NCBI RefSeq assembly: GCF_003259185.1
Contig: NZ_QGMP01000001.1
Span: forward strand, 620,001-684,000
Source: Isoalcanivorax indicus
GTDB taxonomy: Bacteria > Pseudomonadota > Gammaproteobacteria > Pseudomonadales > Alcanivoracaceae
Direction of reading: 5' to 3'
Length of the DNA: 64,000 nt
The notes beneath the pieces were generated by a model. The model worked only from the letters and a program-made list of their open reading frames with translations, was not told the origin of the DNA and did no database searches. Each line of letters starts with the position of its first letter. Positions within the stretch are counted from its first letter, which is position 1. Of the stretch, positions 10,812 to 18,769 are shown piece after piece. The position numbers and the translations under genes are program-made.

Positions 10812-11137
10812 GAGCGGCGGCGTCGGGGCTGGACCAGGTGTTTCATGCGTTGGCCGATCCGACACGGCGGGCCATGCTGGGCAGGCTGGCCGAGGGTGAC
10901 TGCCGCATCGGCGAGCTGGCCGCGCCGTTTGCCATGTCGTTGGCGGCGGCGTCCAAGCATGTGCGGGTGCTGGAGCAGGCGGGCCTGGTGCGCCGCCGTG
11001 TCGAAGGCCGGGTGCATCACTGTGGTCTGGAAGCAGGCCCGCTGCGTGATGCCCAGGCCTGGCTGGCACATTATCAACGCTTCTGGACCGCCCGGCTGGA
11101 TACGCTGGAAGCGCTACTGCGTGACGACGAGACATGA
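10808..11137 (+). CDS. ArsR/SmtB-family transcriptional regulator
   Basis: A 109-residue winged-helix repressor. FHALADPTRRAMLGRLAEG and the recognition region AAASKHVRVLEQAGLVRRR are characteristic of the ArsR subgroup that is paired with AHSA1/SRPBCC proteins. I see no metal-binding CxC in the recognition helix region, so it is probably not a classical arsenic or zinc sensor. It starts at a GTG overlapping the VOC stop (GTGA), giving translational coupling, and is followed 9-15 bases later by the SRPBCC gene. It most likely represses its own operon through the palindrome at 10377-10388. Confidence 0.85.
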   Translation: MRAAASGLDQVFHALADPTRRAMLGRLAEGDCRIGELAAPFAMSLAAASKHVRVLEQAGLVRRRVEGRVHHCGLEAGPLRDAQAWLAHYQRFWTARLDTLEALLRDDET

Positions 11138-11152
11138 ACAGGGGAGATGACC

Positions 11153-11647
11153 ATGGATAGCACTGATTGGGGACAGTCGCTGGCCGCCGACACGCTACGC
11201 TTTGAACGCACGCTGCCGGGCACGCCGGAACGGCTCTGGCCCTGGCTTGCCGATGCCGGCAAACGTGCACGCTGGCTGGCGGCGGGTGTGTTGCCAGCGC
11301 AGCCCGGGGCGGCCTTTACCCTGACCTTCGAGTATGAGGGGACGCCGGTGCAGACCCGGCACACGGTGCGCCTTTATGAGCCGCCTTCGCGCCTGTGTAT
11401 CACCTGGGATGAAGGTGAGGACTGGCATTCGGAAGTGACGTTCGAGTTGAGTGCCCTGACGGCCGATCAGGTGCGGCTGTGCATCACCCACCGACGTTTG
11501 CGGCAGGCAGACCGCGTGGATGTGGCCAGCGGCTGGCATGCGCATCTGGCGCTGTTGTCGTCCTTGCTGACGGGGAGTGCCGCGCCGGACTTCATGGCCT
11601 TGCACCGCGAACTGGAACGGGCCTATCAGCAGCGGCTTGAGGTTTGA
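11153..11647 (+). CDS. SRPBCC (AHSA1/START-like) domain protein
   Basis: A protein of about 164 residues with the helix-grip pattern: an N-terminal strand LRFERTLPGTPERLWPWLADAGKRARWLAAG, then FTLTFEY, VRLYEPPSRLCITWDEGE and a long C-terminal helix starting DVASGWHAHLALLSSLL. This is the AHSA1-type subgroup. Such proteins bind hydrophobic ligands in a central cavity. ATG at 11153 is about eight bases from GGGGA; the ATG at 11147 is also possible. Third gene of the VOC-ArsR-SRPBCC operon; it may be the ligand-binding or catalytic partner of the regulator, which is an inference. Confidence 0.78.
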   Translation: MDSTDWGQSLAADTLRFERTLPGTPERLWPWLADAGKRARWLAAGVLPAQPGAAFTLTFEYEGTPVQTRHTVRLYEPPSRLCITWDEGEDWHSEVTFELSALTADQVRLCITHRRLRQADRVDVASGWHAHLALLSSLLTGSAAPDFMALHRELERAYQQRLEV

Positions 11648-11720
11648 GGCTTGACAGCGTCCGGGGCAGACGCCATAAGACCGGGGCGGTTTACATTATC
11701 GATCACAAGGACATCTCCCC

Positions 11721-12104
11721 ATGCACAACCCGGATATCGGCAAACTGATCCTGCGTCTTACCGTTGGCATTCTGATGTTGTTCCACGGCGTCTCGAAACT
11801 CACCTCCGGCATTGCCGGTATCAAGGGCATGCTGGCGGCCAACGGCTTGCCGCAGTTTTTTGCCTACGGTGTCTTTGTCGGCGAGATCATTGCGCCGCTG
11901 ATGCTGATCGTCGGCTTCTACAGCCGCATCGGTGCGGCGCTGATCGTGGTGAACATGCTGTTTGCCATCGGCCTGGCGCACATGGGCGATATCTTTGCGC
12001 TCTCCGGGCACGGTGGCTGGCGTCTGGAACTGCAGGCCTTCTTCCTGTTCACCGCGCTGGCGCTGATCTTTACCGGCCCGGGTAAATACAAGTTCCGCCA
12101 CTGA
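11721..12104 (+). CDS. DoxX-family membrane protein
   Basis: A 127-residue inner-membrane protein with four predicted transmembrane helices (about 10-28, 48-68, 70-90, 103-120). The start GKLILRLTVGILMLFHGVSKL and the segment FVGEIIAPLMLIVGFYSRIGA are typical of DoxX/YphA proteins, small quinone-linked or redox-associated membrane proteins of mostly unknown function. It is a single gene: preceded by 73 bases of spacer with AAGGACATC as a ribosome-binding region and closed by a strong terminator at 12121-12161. Confidence 0.88.
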   Translation: MHNPDIGKLILRLTVGILMLFHGVSKLTSGIAGIKGMLAANGLPQFFAYGVFVGEIIAPLMLIVGFYSRIGAALIVVNMLFAIGLAHMGDIFALSGHGGWRLELQAFFLFTALALIFTGPGKYKFRH

Positions 12105-12120
12105 GGCGCGACGGATCGGA

Positions 12121-12161
12121 GCATGCCCATATTCCCTGATGGAATATGGGCATGCTTTTTT
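12121..12161 (+). terminator. Strong intrinsic terminator after the DoxX gene
   Basis: A perfect 15-bp inverted repeat (12121-12135 with 12141-12155) with a 5-base loop CTGAT is followed directly by six T residues (12156-12161). It is oriented for plus-strand transcription and separates the DoxX gene from the downstream transporter. Confidence 0.93.
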
Positions 12162-12225
12162 ATTCCTTTGCAGTCCTGCAGGTCCGGGGTACCTTGCGCC
12201 CCATTGACTGTGCAGGACGCCGCGT

Positions 12226-14019
12226 GTGATACCCGAAGCCTTCCAGCCCCTTGTTGTCGGCCTGATTCTGATTGGCCTGTTCGCGGCCTTTGTGCGCGAG
12301 TGGTTCAAGCCGGACGTGGTGGTGATGATTGCCGTCGCCCTGTTGCTGGGCCTGGGGCTGCTCTCCAGCGGCCAGGTACTCAGCGTGTTCAGCAACAGCG
12401 CGCCGATCACCATTGCCTGCCTGTTCGTGATCAGCGCTGCCCTGGAAAAGACCGGCTGCGTGGATCGACTGGGGGACTGGCTGGGCGTCATGGCCGGGCA
12501 GAGCGAGCGGCGCCTGCTGCTGGCCTTGTTGCTGGTTGGCATCGTCGTGTCGCCGTTCATCAATAACACCCCGGTGGTCATGGTGCTGATGCCGGCGGTG
12601 ATTGCCATGGCGTCGCGTTATGGCATTGCGCCGTCGCGCATGCTGATCCCGCTGTCCTACGCGACCATCCTGGGCGGCATGATCACCATGGTGGGCACCT
12701 CCACCAATATTCTGGTGGACGGTGTGGCCCGTGACATGGGTCTGGCGCCGTTCAGCATGTTCGAAATTACCGCCCCGGCGATCCTGATGGCGCTGCTGGG
12801 CGGTGCCGTGATCTTCTTCCTGGCGCCGAAGTTGCTGCCCGCACGGGAAACCCTGGCCCAGCAGTTCACCGGCAGTGGTGATCGCACCTTCATGTCGGAA
12901 CTGTTCGTGCCCGAGGGTTCACGGTTGGCGGGGCAAACCTTGCAGGCCGCGCGGCTCAGCAACGGCACCATCGCGGTACTGAAGCTGTTCCGGGGCGATG
13001 ACGAAATGTCGTCGCCGTCACCGCAGACCCGTCTTGAGGTGGGTGACAAACTGGTTGTGCACAGCCAGAGCGCCGACATGGTGGAGCTGCGCAGCACCGA
13101 TCTGGTCAGCCTGCAGGGCGGCGCCAGCCGCGACCTGGAGACGCTGCGCAGCCGTGGCGCGGTGATTGTGGAGGCCATCGTCGGACCGACCTCTCGCTAC
13201 GTGCAGCGGCCGATTCGCGATCTGGATCTGGCTGCCCGTTATGGCATCCACCTGATTGCCGTGCACCGCAAGGACGCCAGCATTGGCGAAATCGTTGATG
13301 ACTTTCAATTGCAGTTCGGTGATGTGTTGCTGGTGGAAGGCACCCCGGCCCAGATCAAGCGTTTCTGCGAGAACGGTGACCTGTTTGCCATCACCGACGG
13401 CAAGGCACCAACCAATCGCCAGAACAAGGCCCCCATCGCGCTGGGCACCATTATCGGCGTGATGGTACTGGCGGCGTTCAAGGTCATGCCCATCGAAGGG
13501 TTGGCCCTGATGGGCGCGGCCATTGTGATTGCCACGGGCTGCATTCGCTCCGACGAAGCCTACAAGGCCATTGAGTGGCCCATCATCATCCTGATTTTCG
13601 GCATGCTGGCCGTTAGCATCGCCATGCGTGAATCCGGCCTGGCAGACCTGCTGGCGGGTCTGCTGGTGGGCTGGGGCGACGGGCTGTCGCCGTGGATGAT
13701 GCTGGCCATCGTTATCCTGATGACCTCCATTGCCACGGAGATGATCAGCAACAACGCCGTCGCGGTGCTGTTCACCCCCATTGTCATCGGTGTGGCCCAG
13801 CAGTTGGGGGTGGACCCGCGGCCGTTCGTGGTCGGGGTGATGTTTGCCGCCAGCGCCAGTTTCGCCACGCCCATCGGCTACCAGACCAACACCCTGGTCT
13901 ATGGGGCGGGCAACTACCGCTTCACCGACTTTGCCCGCCTGGGCATCCCCATGAACCTGATTATCTGGCTCAGCGCCACGCTGCTGATCCCCTTCTTCTG
14001 GCCGCTTAATCCCGTCTGA
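12226..14019 (+). CDS. SLC13/DASS-type anion transporter with two TrkA-C domains
   Basis: A 597-residue polytopic membrane protein. The N-terminal half (about residues 1-205) and C-terminal half (about 400-597) each carry a block of transmembrane helices, with SPFINNTPVVMVLMP and a mirrored EMISNNAVAVLFTPI, the paired Ser-Asn-Asn/Thr motifs of sodium/dicarboxylate-sulfate symporters. Between them lie two cytosolic TrkA-C domains (about 216-290 and 307-390), probably regulatory ligand sensors. This architecture is usual for bacterial SLC13-like permeases annotated as sulfate or dicarboxylate transporters; the substrate is uncertain. Starts at GTG 12226, after a terminator, so it has its own promoter. 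Confidence 0.88.
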   Translation: MIPEAFQPLVVGLILIGLFAAFVREWFKPDVVVMIAVALLLGLGLLSSGQVLSVFSNSAPITIACLFVISAALEKTGCVDRLGDWLGVMAGQSERRLLLALLLVGIVVSPFINNTPVVMVLMPAVIAMASRYGIAPSRMLIPLSYATILGGMITMVGTSTNILVDGVARDMGLAPFSMFEITAPAILMALLGGAVIFFLAPKLLPARETLAQQFTGSGDRTFMSELFVPEGSRLAGQTLQAARLSNGTIAVLKLFRGDDEMSSPSPQTRLEVGDKLVVHSQSADMVELRSTDLVSLQGGASRDLETLRSRGAVIVEAIVGPTSRYVQRPIRDLDLAARYGIHLIAVHRKDASIGEIVDDFQLQFGDVLLVEGTPAQIKRFCENGDLFAITDGKAPTNRQNKAPIALGTIIGVMVLAAFKVMPIEGLALMGAAIVIATGCIRSDEAYKAIEWPIIILIFGMLAVSIAMRESGLADLLAGLLVGWGDGLSPWMMLAIVILMTSIATEMISNNAVAVLFTPIVIGVAQQLGVDPRPFVVGVMFAASASFATPIGYQTNTLVYGAGNYRFTDFARLGIPMNLIIWLSATLLIPFFWPLNPV

Positions 14020-14062
14020 TGGGTTACTATGGGCGTCCTGACATGATCAAGGAGCCCGGGGG

Positions 14063-14515
14063 ATGAAGACGGGGATGCTTTCAGTGCTGATGCTGACGGC
14101 CCTGCTGTGCGCCAGTATGGCGCAGGCCAGCGGTATCTATCGTTGGGTGGACGAACAGGGTGTGGTGCATTTTTCCGATGAACCGGGCGGCCCGGCGGCG
14201 GAGCAGATCACGGTCAATCCCATGGTGTTGCCGATGGTACCGGAGAATGCGCGCGGGCGTACCGGGGCCACCACGGGGGCAGCGGGCGGGCAACTGGTCA
14301 TGTACAGTGCCGAGTGGTGCGGTTACTGCACCCGGGCGCGCAACTACTTCCGTCGTAACAATATTCCCTTTGTGGAAAAGGATATCGAGAAATCCACCCA
14401 GGCGCGTCGCGAGCATGAAGCCGCTGGCGGTCGGGGTGTGCCGTTGCTGGTGCGGGGGGATGCCCGTATGAGCGGTTTTTCCGAAGAACGTTTTGAGAGC
14501 TGGTATCGCCGCTGA
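14063..14515 (+). CDS. DUF4124-glutaredoxin fusion protein, exported
   Basis: A 150-residue protein with a signal peptide (cleavage near ASMAQA|SG), then a DUF4124 segment (GIYRWVDEQGVVHFSDEP, residues 24-41) and a C-terminal glutaredoxin-like thioredoxin fold with CGYC (Cys86/Cys89) in MYSAEWCGYCTRARNYF and the cis-Pro segment RGVPLLV. The signal sequence places a glutaredoxin domain in the periplasm, where glutathione-type reduction is not usual, so it may act on disulfides of envelope proteins. Its stop overlaps the start of the DEAD-box helicase gene by one base. Confidence 0.85.
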   Translation: MKTGMLSVLMLTALLCASMAQASGIYRWVDEQGVVHFSDEPGGPAAEQITVNPMVLPMVPENARGRTGATTGAAGGQLVMYSAEWCGYCTRARNYFRRNNIPFVEKDIEKSTQARREHEAAGGRGVPLLVRGDARMSGFSEERFESWYRR

Positions 14516-15852
14516 TGACTGATTTTTCTGCCCTGGGTTTGCACGAGCGCCTGCTGAGAGCGCTGACTGAAGCTGGCTATGAGGCGCCGACGCCGGTGCA
14601 GGCGGCGGCCATTGCGCCGGCGCTGGCAGGCCGGGACCTGCGAGTGACGGCCCAGACCGGCAGCGGCAAGACAGCGGCCTTTGTGCTGCCCATGCTGCAA
14701 CGCCTGATGGACAAGCCGGATCATCAGGTGGGCACCCGCGCGTTGATCCTGTTGCCCACGCGTGAACTGGCCCGGCAGACCCTGGCCCAGGTGGAAAAGC
14801 TGGCGCGCTATACTTTTATCCGTGCCGAGCTGGTGACGGGGGGCGAAGACTTCAAGGTGCAGGCCGCGCGCATGCGCAAGAATCCGGACATCCTGATTGG
14901 CACGCCCGGGCGTTTCATCGAGCACCTGACAGCCAATAATCTGGATTTCAGCGGACTGTTGATGCTGGTGCTGGATGAAGCCGACCGCATGCTTGATCTG
15001 GGCCTCAGTGAGGACGTGCTGCGTCTGGCGGCGTTGTCCAATCCTGACGCCCGGCAGACCCTGCTGTTCTCGGCCACGCCGGGGCCGCGCAGCATGGCGG
15101 AGCTGATCGCCTCGGTGCTGCGTGAGCCGGAGGAACTGGCGGTCAACCGGGTGCAGGAGCTGAACGAGAACACCCGCCAGCAAATCATTACCGTGGATGA
15201 TGTGCAGCACCGCGAACGTCTGGTGCAGTGGCTGCTGGCCAACGAGCAATACGACAAGGCGATTGTCTTCACCAATACCCGCGAGCAGGCGGATCGCCTG
15301 GGCGGCTATCTGACCAATCCCTCGCTGAAGCTGTATGTGCTGCACGGCGAGAAAGACCAGAAATTCCGCAAGCAGGCGCTGGACCGGCTGCGCAATGGCG
15401 ACATCAGCGTGCTGGTGGCCACCGATGTGGCCGCTCGTGGCCTGGATATTTCCGGCCTGGATCTGGTCATCAATTTCGACATGCCGCGCAGTGGTGATGA
15501 GTACCTGCATCGTATTGGCCGCACCGGCCGCTTCGGTAATCATGGCCTGGCCATTTCGCTGGTGGCCGCGCACGAATGGAACCTGATGGCCAGCATCGAG
15601 CGCTACCTGAAACAGGCGTTCGAGATGCGCGTGGTGGCGGCGCACCCGGGCCACTACAAGGGGCCGAAAAAACTGAAAGCCTCCGGCAAGGCGGCGGGCA
15701 GCAAGAAGAAAAAGCTGAAGAAAAAGCTGGCGCGGACAGAGGGCAAGCGCGAGGCTGGCGCGCCACGCAAAGCGGCGGCGAAGCCGAAGCGCGCCGCCCC
15801 GACCGACCTGAAAGAGGGGTTTGCGACGCCGAAGCGCAAGAAGCCGTCCTGA
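14515..15852 (+). CDS. DEAD-box ATP-dependent RNA helicase (SrmB/RhlE group)
   Basis: A 445-residue helicase of the type that remodels rRNA during ribosome assembly or structured mRNA. All motifs are present: Q motif region (FSALGLHERL ... TPVQ), Walker A AQTGSGKT (46-53), PTRELA, LVLDEADRMLD with the DEAD box at 154-157, SAT in LFSATPGP, VATDVAARGLDI and HRIGRTGRFG. The last 60 residues are rich in Lys/Arg/Ala, a typical disordered RNA-binding tail. Overall closest in plan to SrmB/RhlE. It is translationally coupled to the upstream glutaredoxin-like gene (ATG within the stop), an odd pairing with no evident functional link. Confidence 0.93.
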   Translation: MTDFSALGLHERLLRALTEAGYEAPTPVQAAAIAPALAGRDLRVTAQTGSGKTAAFVLPMLQRLMDKPDHQVGTRALILLPTRELARQTLAQVEKLARYTFIRAELVTGGEDFKVQAARMRKNPDILIGTPGRFIEHLTANNLDFSGLLMLVLDEADRMLDLGLSEDVLRLAALSNPDARQTLLFSATPGPRSMAELIASVLREPEELAVNRVQELNENTRQQIITVDDVQHRERLVQWLLANEQYDKAIVFTNTREQADRLGGYLTNPSLKLYVLHGEKDQKFRKQALDRLRNGDISVLVATDVAARGLDISGLDLVINFDMPRSGDEYLHRIGRTGRFGNHGLAISLVAAHEWNLMASIERYLKQAFEMRVVAAHPGHYKGPKKLKASGKAAGSKKKKLKKKLARTEGKREAGAPRKAAAKPKRAAPTDLKEGFATPKRKKPS

Positions 15853-15920
15853 AGGGCGGTACTTGCCCGACGAACCTTGTCCGGGCATGGTGAGCAGGAC
15901 GTAGATGGAGGAGCAGAACC

Positions 15921-16577
15921 ATGCGTCACTGCCTGCCCTGTTTCATCGCCTGCTGTGTGCTGCTGGGGGCCTGCGCAGCGCCCGGTGGCACCGCCGCTGT
16001 TTCCGACACCGTTCCGGACTCTCTCTCAGAGACGTCCGCCGCAGAGATCCATGTCATTCGCCATCGCTGGCACACCGGCATCGTGTTGCCGGCCGCCCTG
16101 ATCCCGGAATCCCCGCTGGCGTTTCTGTTGCCCCTGTCGGAGGACGCCCCCTATTACGAGATCGGCTTTGGCGACGACCGCTATTACCCCTTGCCCCGTG
16201 AAGAGACCAGCCAGACGCGCCGCTCGATGACCGCTGCGCGGGCTATCCTCTGGCCCACCGGTGGTGTCATGCAGGTGATGGCGTTACCGCGACCGCCGGA
16301 TCAGATGCCGCACACGGATCTGGTCACCGTGTCCCTGACGGAAAATCAGCTGCAGGTGCTGATCGCACACATTGCCGATCACTTTGCGCTGGCTGATGTG
16401 CGCACGGCCGTGGCGGGGGATATTACCGGTCAGTGGTTCCTGCCTGCCAGGCGGGCCTTCTGGGTCGGCCATACCTGCAATACCTGGACGGCACGCGCCT
16501 TGTCGGAAGCGGAGGCCGCGCAATGGGTAATTCTGCCCCGGCGGGCAGAGCCGGTGATGCGAGGGGTGCAGCGCTGA
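15921..16577 (+). CDS. DUF2459 lipoprotein (TIGR02117-like)
   Basis: A 218-residue protein with a lipobox LLGAC (Cys17), so an anchored lipoprotein. Family features of DUF2459 are visible: HVIRHRWHTGIVLPA (HxWHTG), YYEIGFGDDRYY and a late Cys in GHTCNTWTARAL, equivalent to the NCNTW motif. The conserved His and Cys suggest a papain-like or NlpC-like hydrolase fold, but no activity is established to my knowledge. GGAGGAG lies seven bases before the ATG. A terminator at 16780-16816 is downstream. Confidence 0.82.
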   Translation: MRHCLPCFIACCVLLGACAAPGGTAAVSDTVPDSLSETSAAEIHVIRHRWHTGIVLPAALIPESPLAFLLPLSEDAPYYEIGFGDDRYYPLPREETSQTRRSMTAARAILWPTGGVMQVMALPRPPDQMPHTDLVTVSLTENQLQVLIAHIADHFALADVRTAVAGDITGQWFLPARRAFWVGHTCNTWTARALSEAEAAQWVILPRRAEPVMRGVQR

Positions 16578-16779
16578 GGCCGCAGCGGCCCGTCATGGGC
16601 CGTCATGAGTAAGCCACGGCCTACGCCATCCATCAGGGATCACTGACAGCAGCTTCATCCCTGGCTGATAGTCGGAGGTGGGCTGCCGGGCCATCATGAT
16701 TCCCGTCGGCTGCGGCCCGGTCGGGCGGCTCCCCGGTGGCCTGGCAGGGCTGTAGTCGACACCCCTCCTAGCCCTGTTT

Positions 16780-16816
16780 CCTTTCCCGGCTTGCTCTGGC
16801 CGGGAAAGGTTTTTTT
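16780..16816 (+). terminator. Intrinsic terminator downstream of the DUF2459 gene
   Basis: A perfect 11-bp stem (16780-16790 with 16799-16809), 8-base loop, followed by TTTTTTT (16810-16816). It lies just before the convergent phosphofructokinase gene. The 200 bases between the DUF2459 stop and the hairpin hold no gene that I can support. Confidence 0.9.
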
Positions 16817-16819
16817 CGC

Positions 16820-18079
16820 TCAGATCTCGAATTTGCCTTTCAGTTTCTTCGGCACGGGCACCGCTTTCAGGCGTGCATGGACCGGCATGCCGTTGCGGAA
16901 CGGCGTTTCCGCCTCGCCCTGGATCAGGGGCAGCAGATAGTCGCGGGCCGCCTCAGTGATGCCGAAGCCATCGCGGGTGATAAAACTGCGCGGCATCATT
17001 TTTTCCACGTTGGCCACCTTGGCCAGCGGCGCTTCCTGAATGCTCCAGCTGTAGCGTTTGCCTTTGCCCCGAATGATGGCCGGCATCACGGCATTCTTCC
17101 CCGCTTCCGCCATTTCCACGGCGGCGCGGCCGACGGCATAGGCTTGTTCCAGATCCGTGGCCGAAGCCAGATGGCGACCCGAGCGTTGCAGATAGTCGGG
17201 CACCGCCCAGTGGTACTTGTAGCCCAGGGCGTCTTTCACTTTCTGCGCCAGCACGGGCGCCACGCCGCCGAGCTGCTTGTGGCCAAAGGCGTCGGTGGAG
17301 CCGGCGTCTGCCAGGAAGGTGCCGTCCTGGTAACGCGCGCCTTCCGACACGGCGATGACGCAGTAGCCGTGTTTCTTGACGGTCTGCTGGACTTTCTTCA
17401 GGAATTTTTCTTCGTTGAAGGCAATTTCCGGGAACAGGATGATATGCGGCGCATCGCCGTCCTGCTCCTGGGCCAGCCCGGCGGCAGCAGCAATCCAGCC
17501 CGCATGGCGACCCATCACTTCCATCACGAACACCTTGGTGGACGTGGAGCACATGGATTGCACGTCCAGCGCGGCTTCACGGATGGAGACGGCGGTGTAT
17601 TTCGCCACCGAGCCAAAGCCGGGCGAGCAGTCGGTGATCGGCAGGTCGTTGTCCACGGTCTTGGGCACATGAATCGCCTGGATCGGGTAGCCCATGGTTT
17701 CCGCCAGCTGCGATACCTTCAGGCAGGTGTCGGCGGAATCACCGCCGCCGTTATAGAAGAAGTAGCCGATGTCGTGGGCCTTGAACACCTCGATCAGACG
17801 CTCGTACTGGCGTCGCGACGTCTCCAGATCCTTGAGCTTGTAGCGGCAGGAACCGAAGGCACCGCCGGGCGTATGACGCAGGGCGGCGATGGTGGCCTTG
17901 CTTTCCTTGCTGGTGTCGATCAGGTCTTCGGTGAGGGCGCCGAGGATACCGTTGCGGCCCGCATAGACCTTGCCGATCACCTTGCTGGCCCGGGCGGCTT
18001 CAATGACCCCGGCGGCGGAGGCATTGATGACGGCGGTGACACCACCGGACTGGGCGTAGAAAGCGTTTTTGCGGGCCAT
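16820..18079 (-). CDS. pfp: Pyrophosphate-dependent 6-phosphofructokinase
   Basis: This enzyme reversibly phosphorylates fructose 6-phosphate with PPi. The 419-residue protein (ATG at 18079 after GGAGAC) has the phosphofructokinase fold. Two residues that separate PPi from ATP enzymes point to PPi: NGGGDSADT has Asp114 where ATP enzymes have Gly, and VPKTVDND has Lys140 where ATP enzymes have Gly. Catalytic Asp143 is in TVDND. The protein belongs to the group annotated as pyrophosphate--fructose-6-phosphate 1-phosphotransferase. A reversible enzyme fits an organism relying on gluconeogenesis. It is divergent from the membrane protein at 18208. Confidence 0.9.
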   Translation of the reverse strand: MARKNAFYAQSGGVTAVINASAAGVIEAARASKVIGKVYAGRNGILGALTEDLIDTSKESKATIAALRHTPGGAFGSCRYKLKDLETSRRQYERLIEVFKAHDIGYFFYNGGGDSADTCLKVSQLAETMGYPIQAIHVPKTVDNDLPITDCSPGFGSVAKYTAVSIREAALDVQSMCSTSTKVFVMEVMGRHAGWIAAAAGLAQEQDGDAPHIILFPEIAFNEEKFLKKVQQTVKKHGYCVIAVSEGARYQDGTFLADAGSTDAFGHKQLGGVAPVLAQKVKDALGYKYHWAVPDYLQRSGRHLASATDLEQAYAVGRAAVEMAEAGKNAVMPAIIRGKGKRYSWSIQEAPLAKVANVEKMMPRSFITRDGFGITEAARDYLLPLIQGEAETPFRNGMPVHARLKAVPVPKKLKGKFEI

Positions 18080-18207
18080 GATTGTCTCCGTGAATGCGGT
18101 GCGGCGCGGTTCAGTGCGGGCGCAGGGCCCGGCGAGGGCGCCATGATAAAGAGGATTGCCGGGCGCTGCCATAGCGGCGCCCGGAGCGGTCTGCGAGAAT
18201 ACGCCCC

Positions 18208-18735
18208 ATGAACTCACTCTGGTCTCTGTATTTCCGCGCCAGCACCCTGCGTAGCGGCCCTGAAGACATGCCGTATTCGCCGGCCTTGCTGCGTTTCACG
18301 CTGGGTGCCTGGTTGCTGTTGCAACTGCTCGGCGCCGTGCTGCAGACCCGTTTCAGCACGCTGGACAGCTTGCTGGCCCAGGTCTGGCTGCTGGTGATCC
18401 TGCTGGGCAGTGTCTGGTTACTGCTGCATTCCAAGGGCCTTCGCGCCCGCACCGTGCAGACCTTCATGGCCTTGCTGGCGGTGGAGCTGGTGATTGGCGT
18501 AGTGGCCCTGCCGCTGGTCATCGCCGCCCGGCCCCTGGGGGACGAGGCGCTGCCGCTGTGGATGCAGACCGCCTATCTGGTGCTGTTATGCTGGAATCTG
18601 GGCGCGCGCGGCTACATCCTGCACCGGGCACTGAATATCGGACCCTTCCTGGCCATGGCGCTGGTGATGACACTGCTGGTGATCAGTTTTGTATGGCTGG
18701 CGCTGCTGATGCCGTCGCTGGCGGCGGGGGCCTGA
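18208..18735 (+). CDS. Hypothetical integral membrane protein
   Basis: A 175-residue protein with four predicted transmembrane helices (about 28-46, 55-73, 86-106, 145-168) and little soluble sequence. The opening YFRASTLRSGPEDMPYSPALL resembles small Yip1-like membrane proteins found next to mpl in pseudomonads and relatives. I cannot assign a function. It precedes mpl by 34 bases on the same strand and so is probably co-transcribed with it. Confidence 0.72.
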   Translation: MNSLWSLYFRASTLRSGPEDMPYSPALLRFTLGAWLLLQLLGAVLQTRFSTLDSLLAQVWLLVILLGSVWLLLHSKGLRARTVQTFMALLAVELVIGVVALPLVIAARPLGDEALPLWMQTAYLVLLCWNLGARGYILHRALNIGPFLAMALVMTLLVISFVWLALLMPSLAAGA

Positions 18736-18769
18736 CGCCACCCGGATTAACCTGATAACGGAATCGTTC

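Noticed and set aside
16578-16779. Possible small RNA or tRNA gene in the DUF2459-pfp gap
   Set aside because: I looked for a cloverleaf and a CCA end and found none; only weak GGCC-type inverted repeats precede the terminator.
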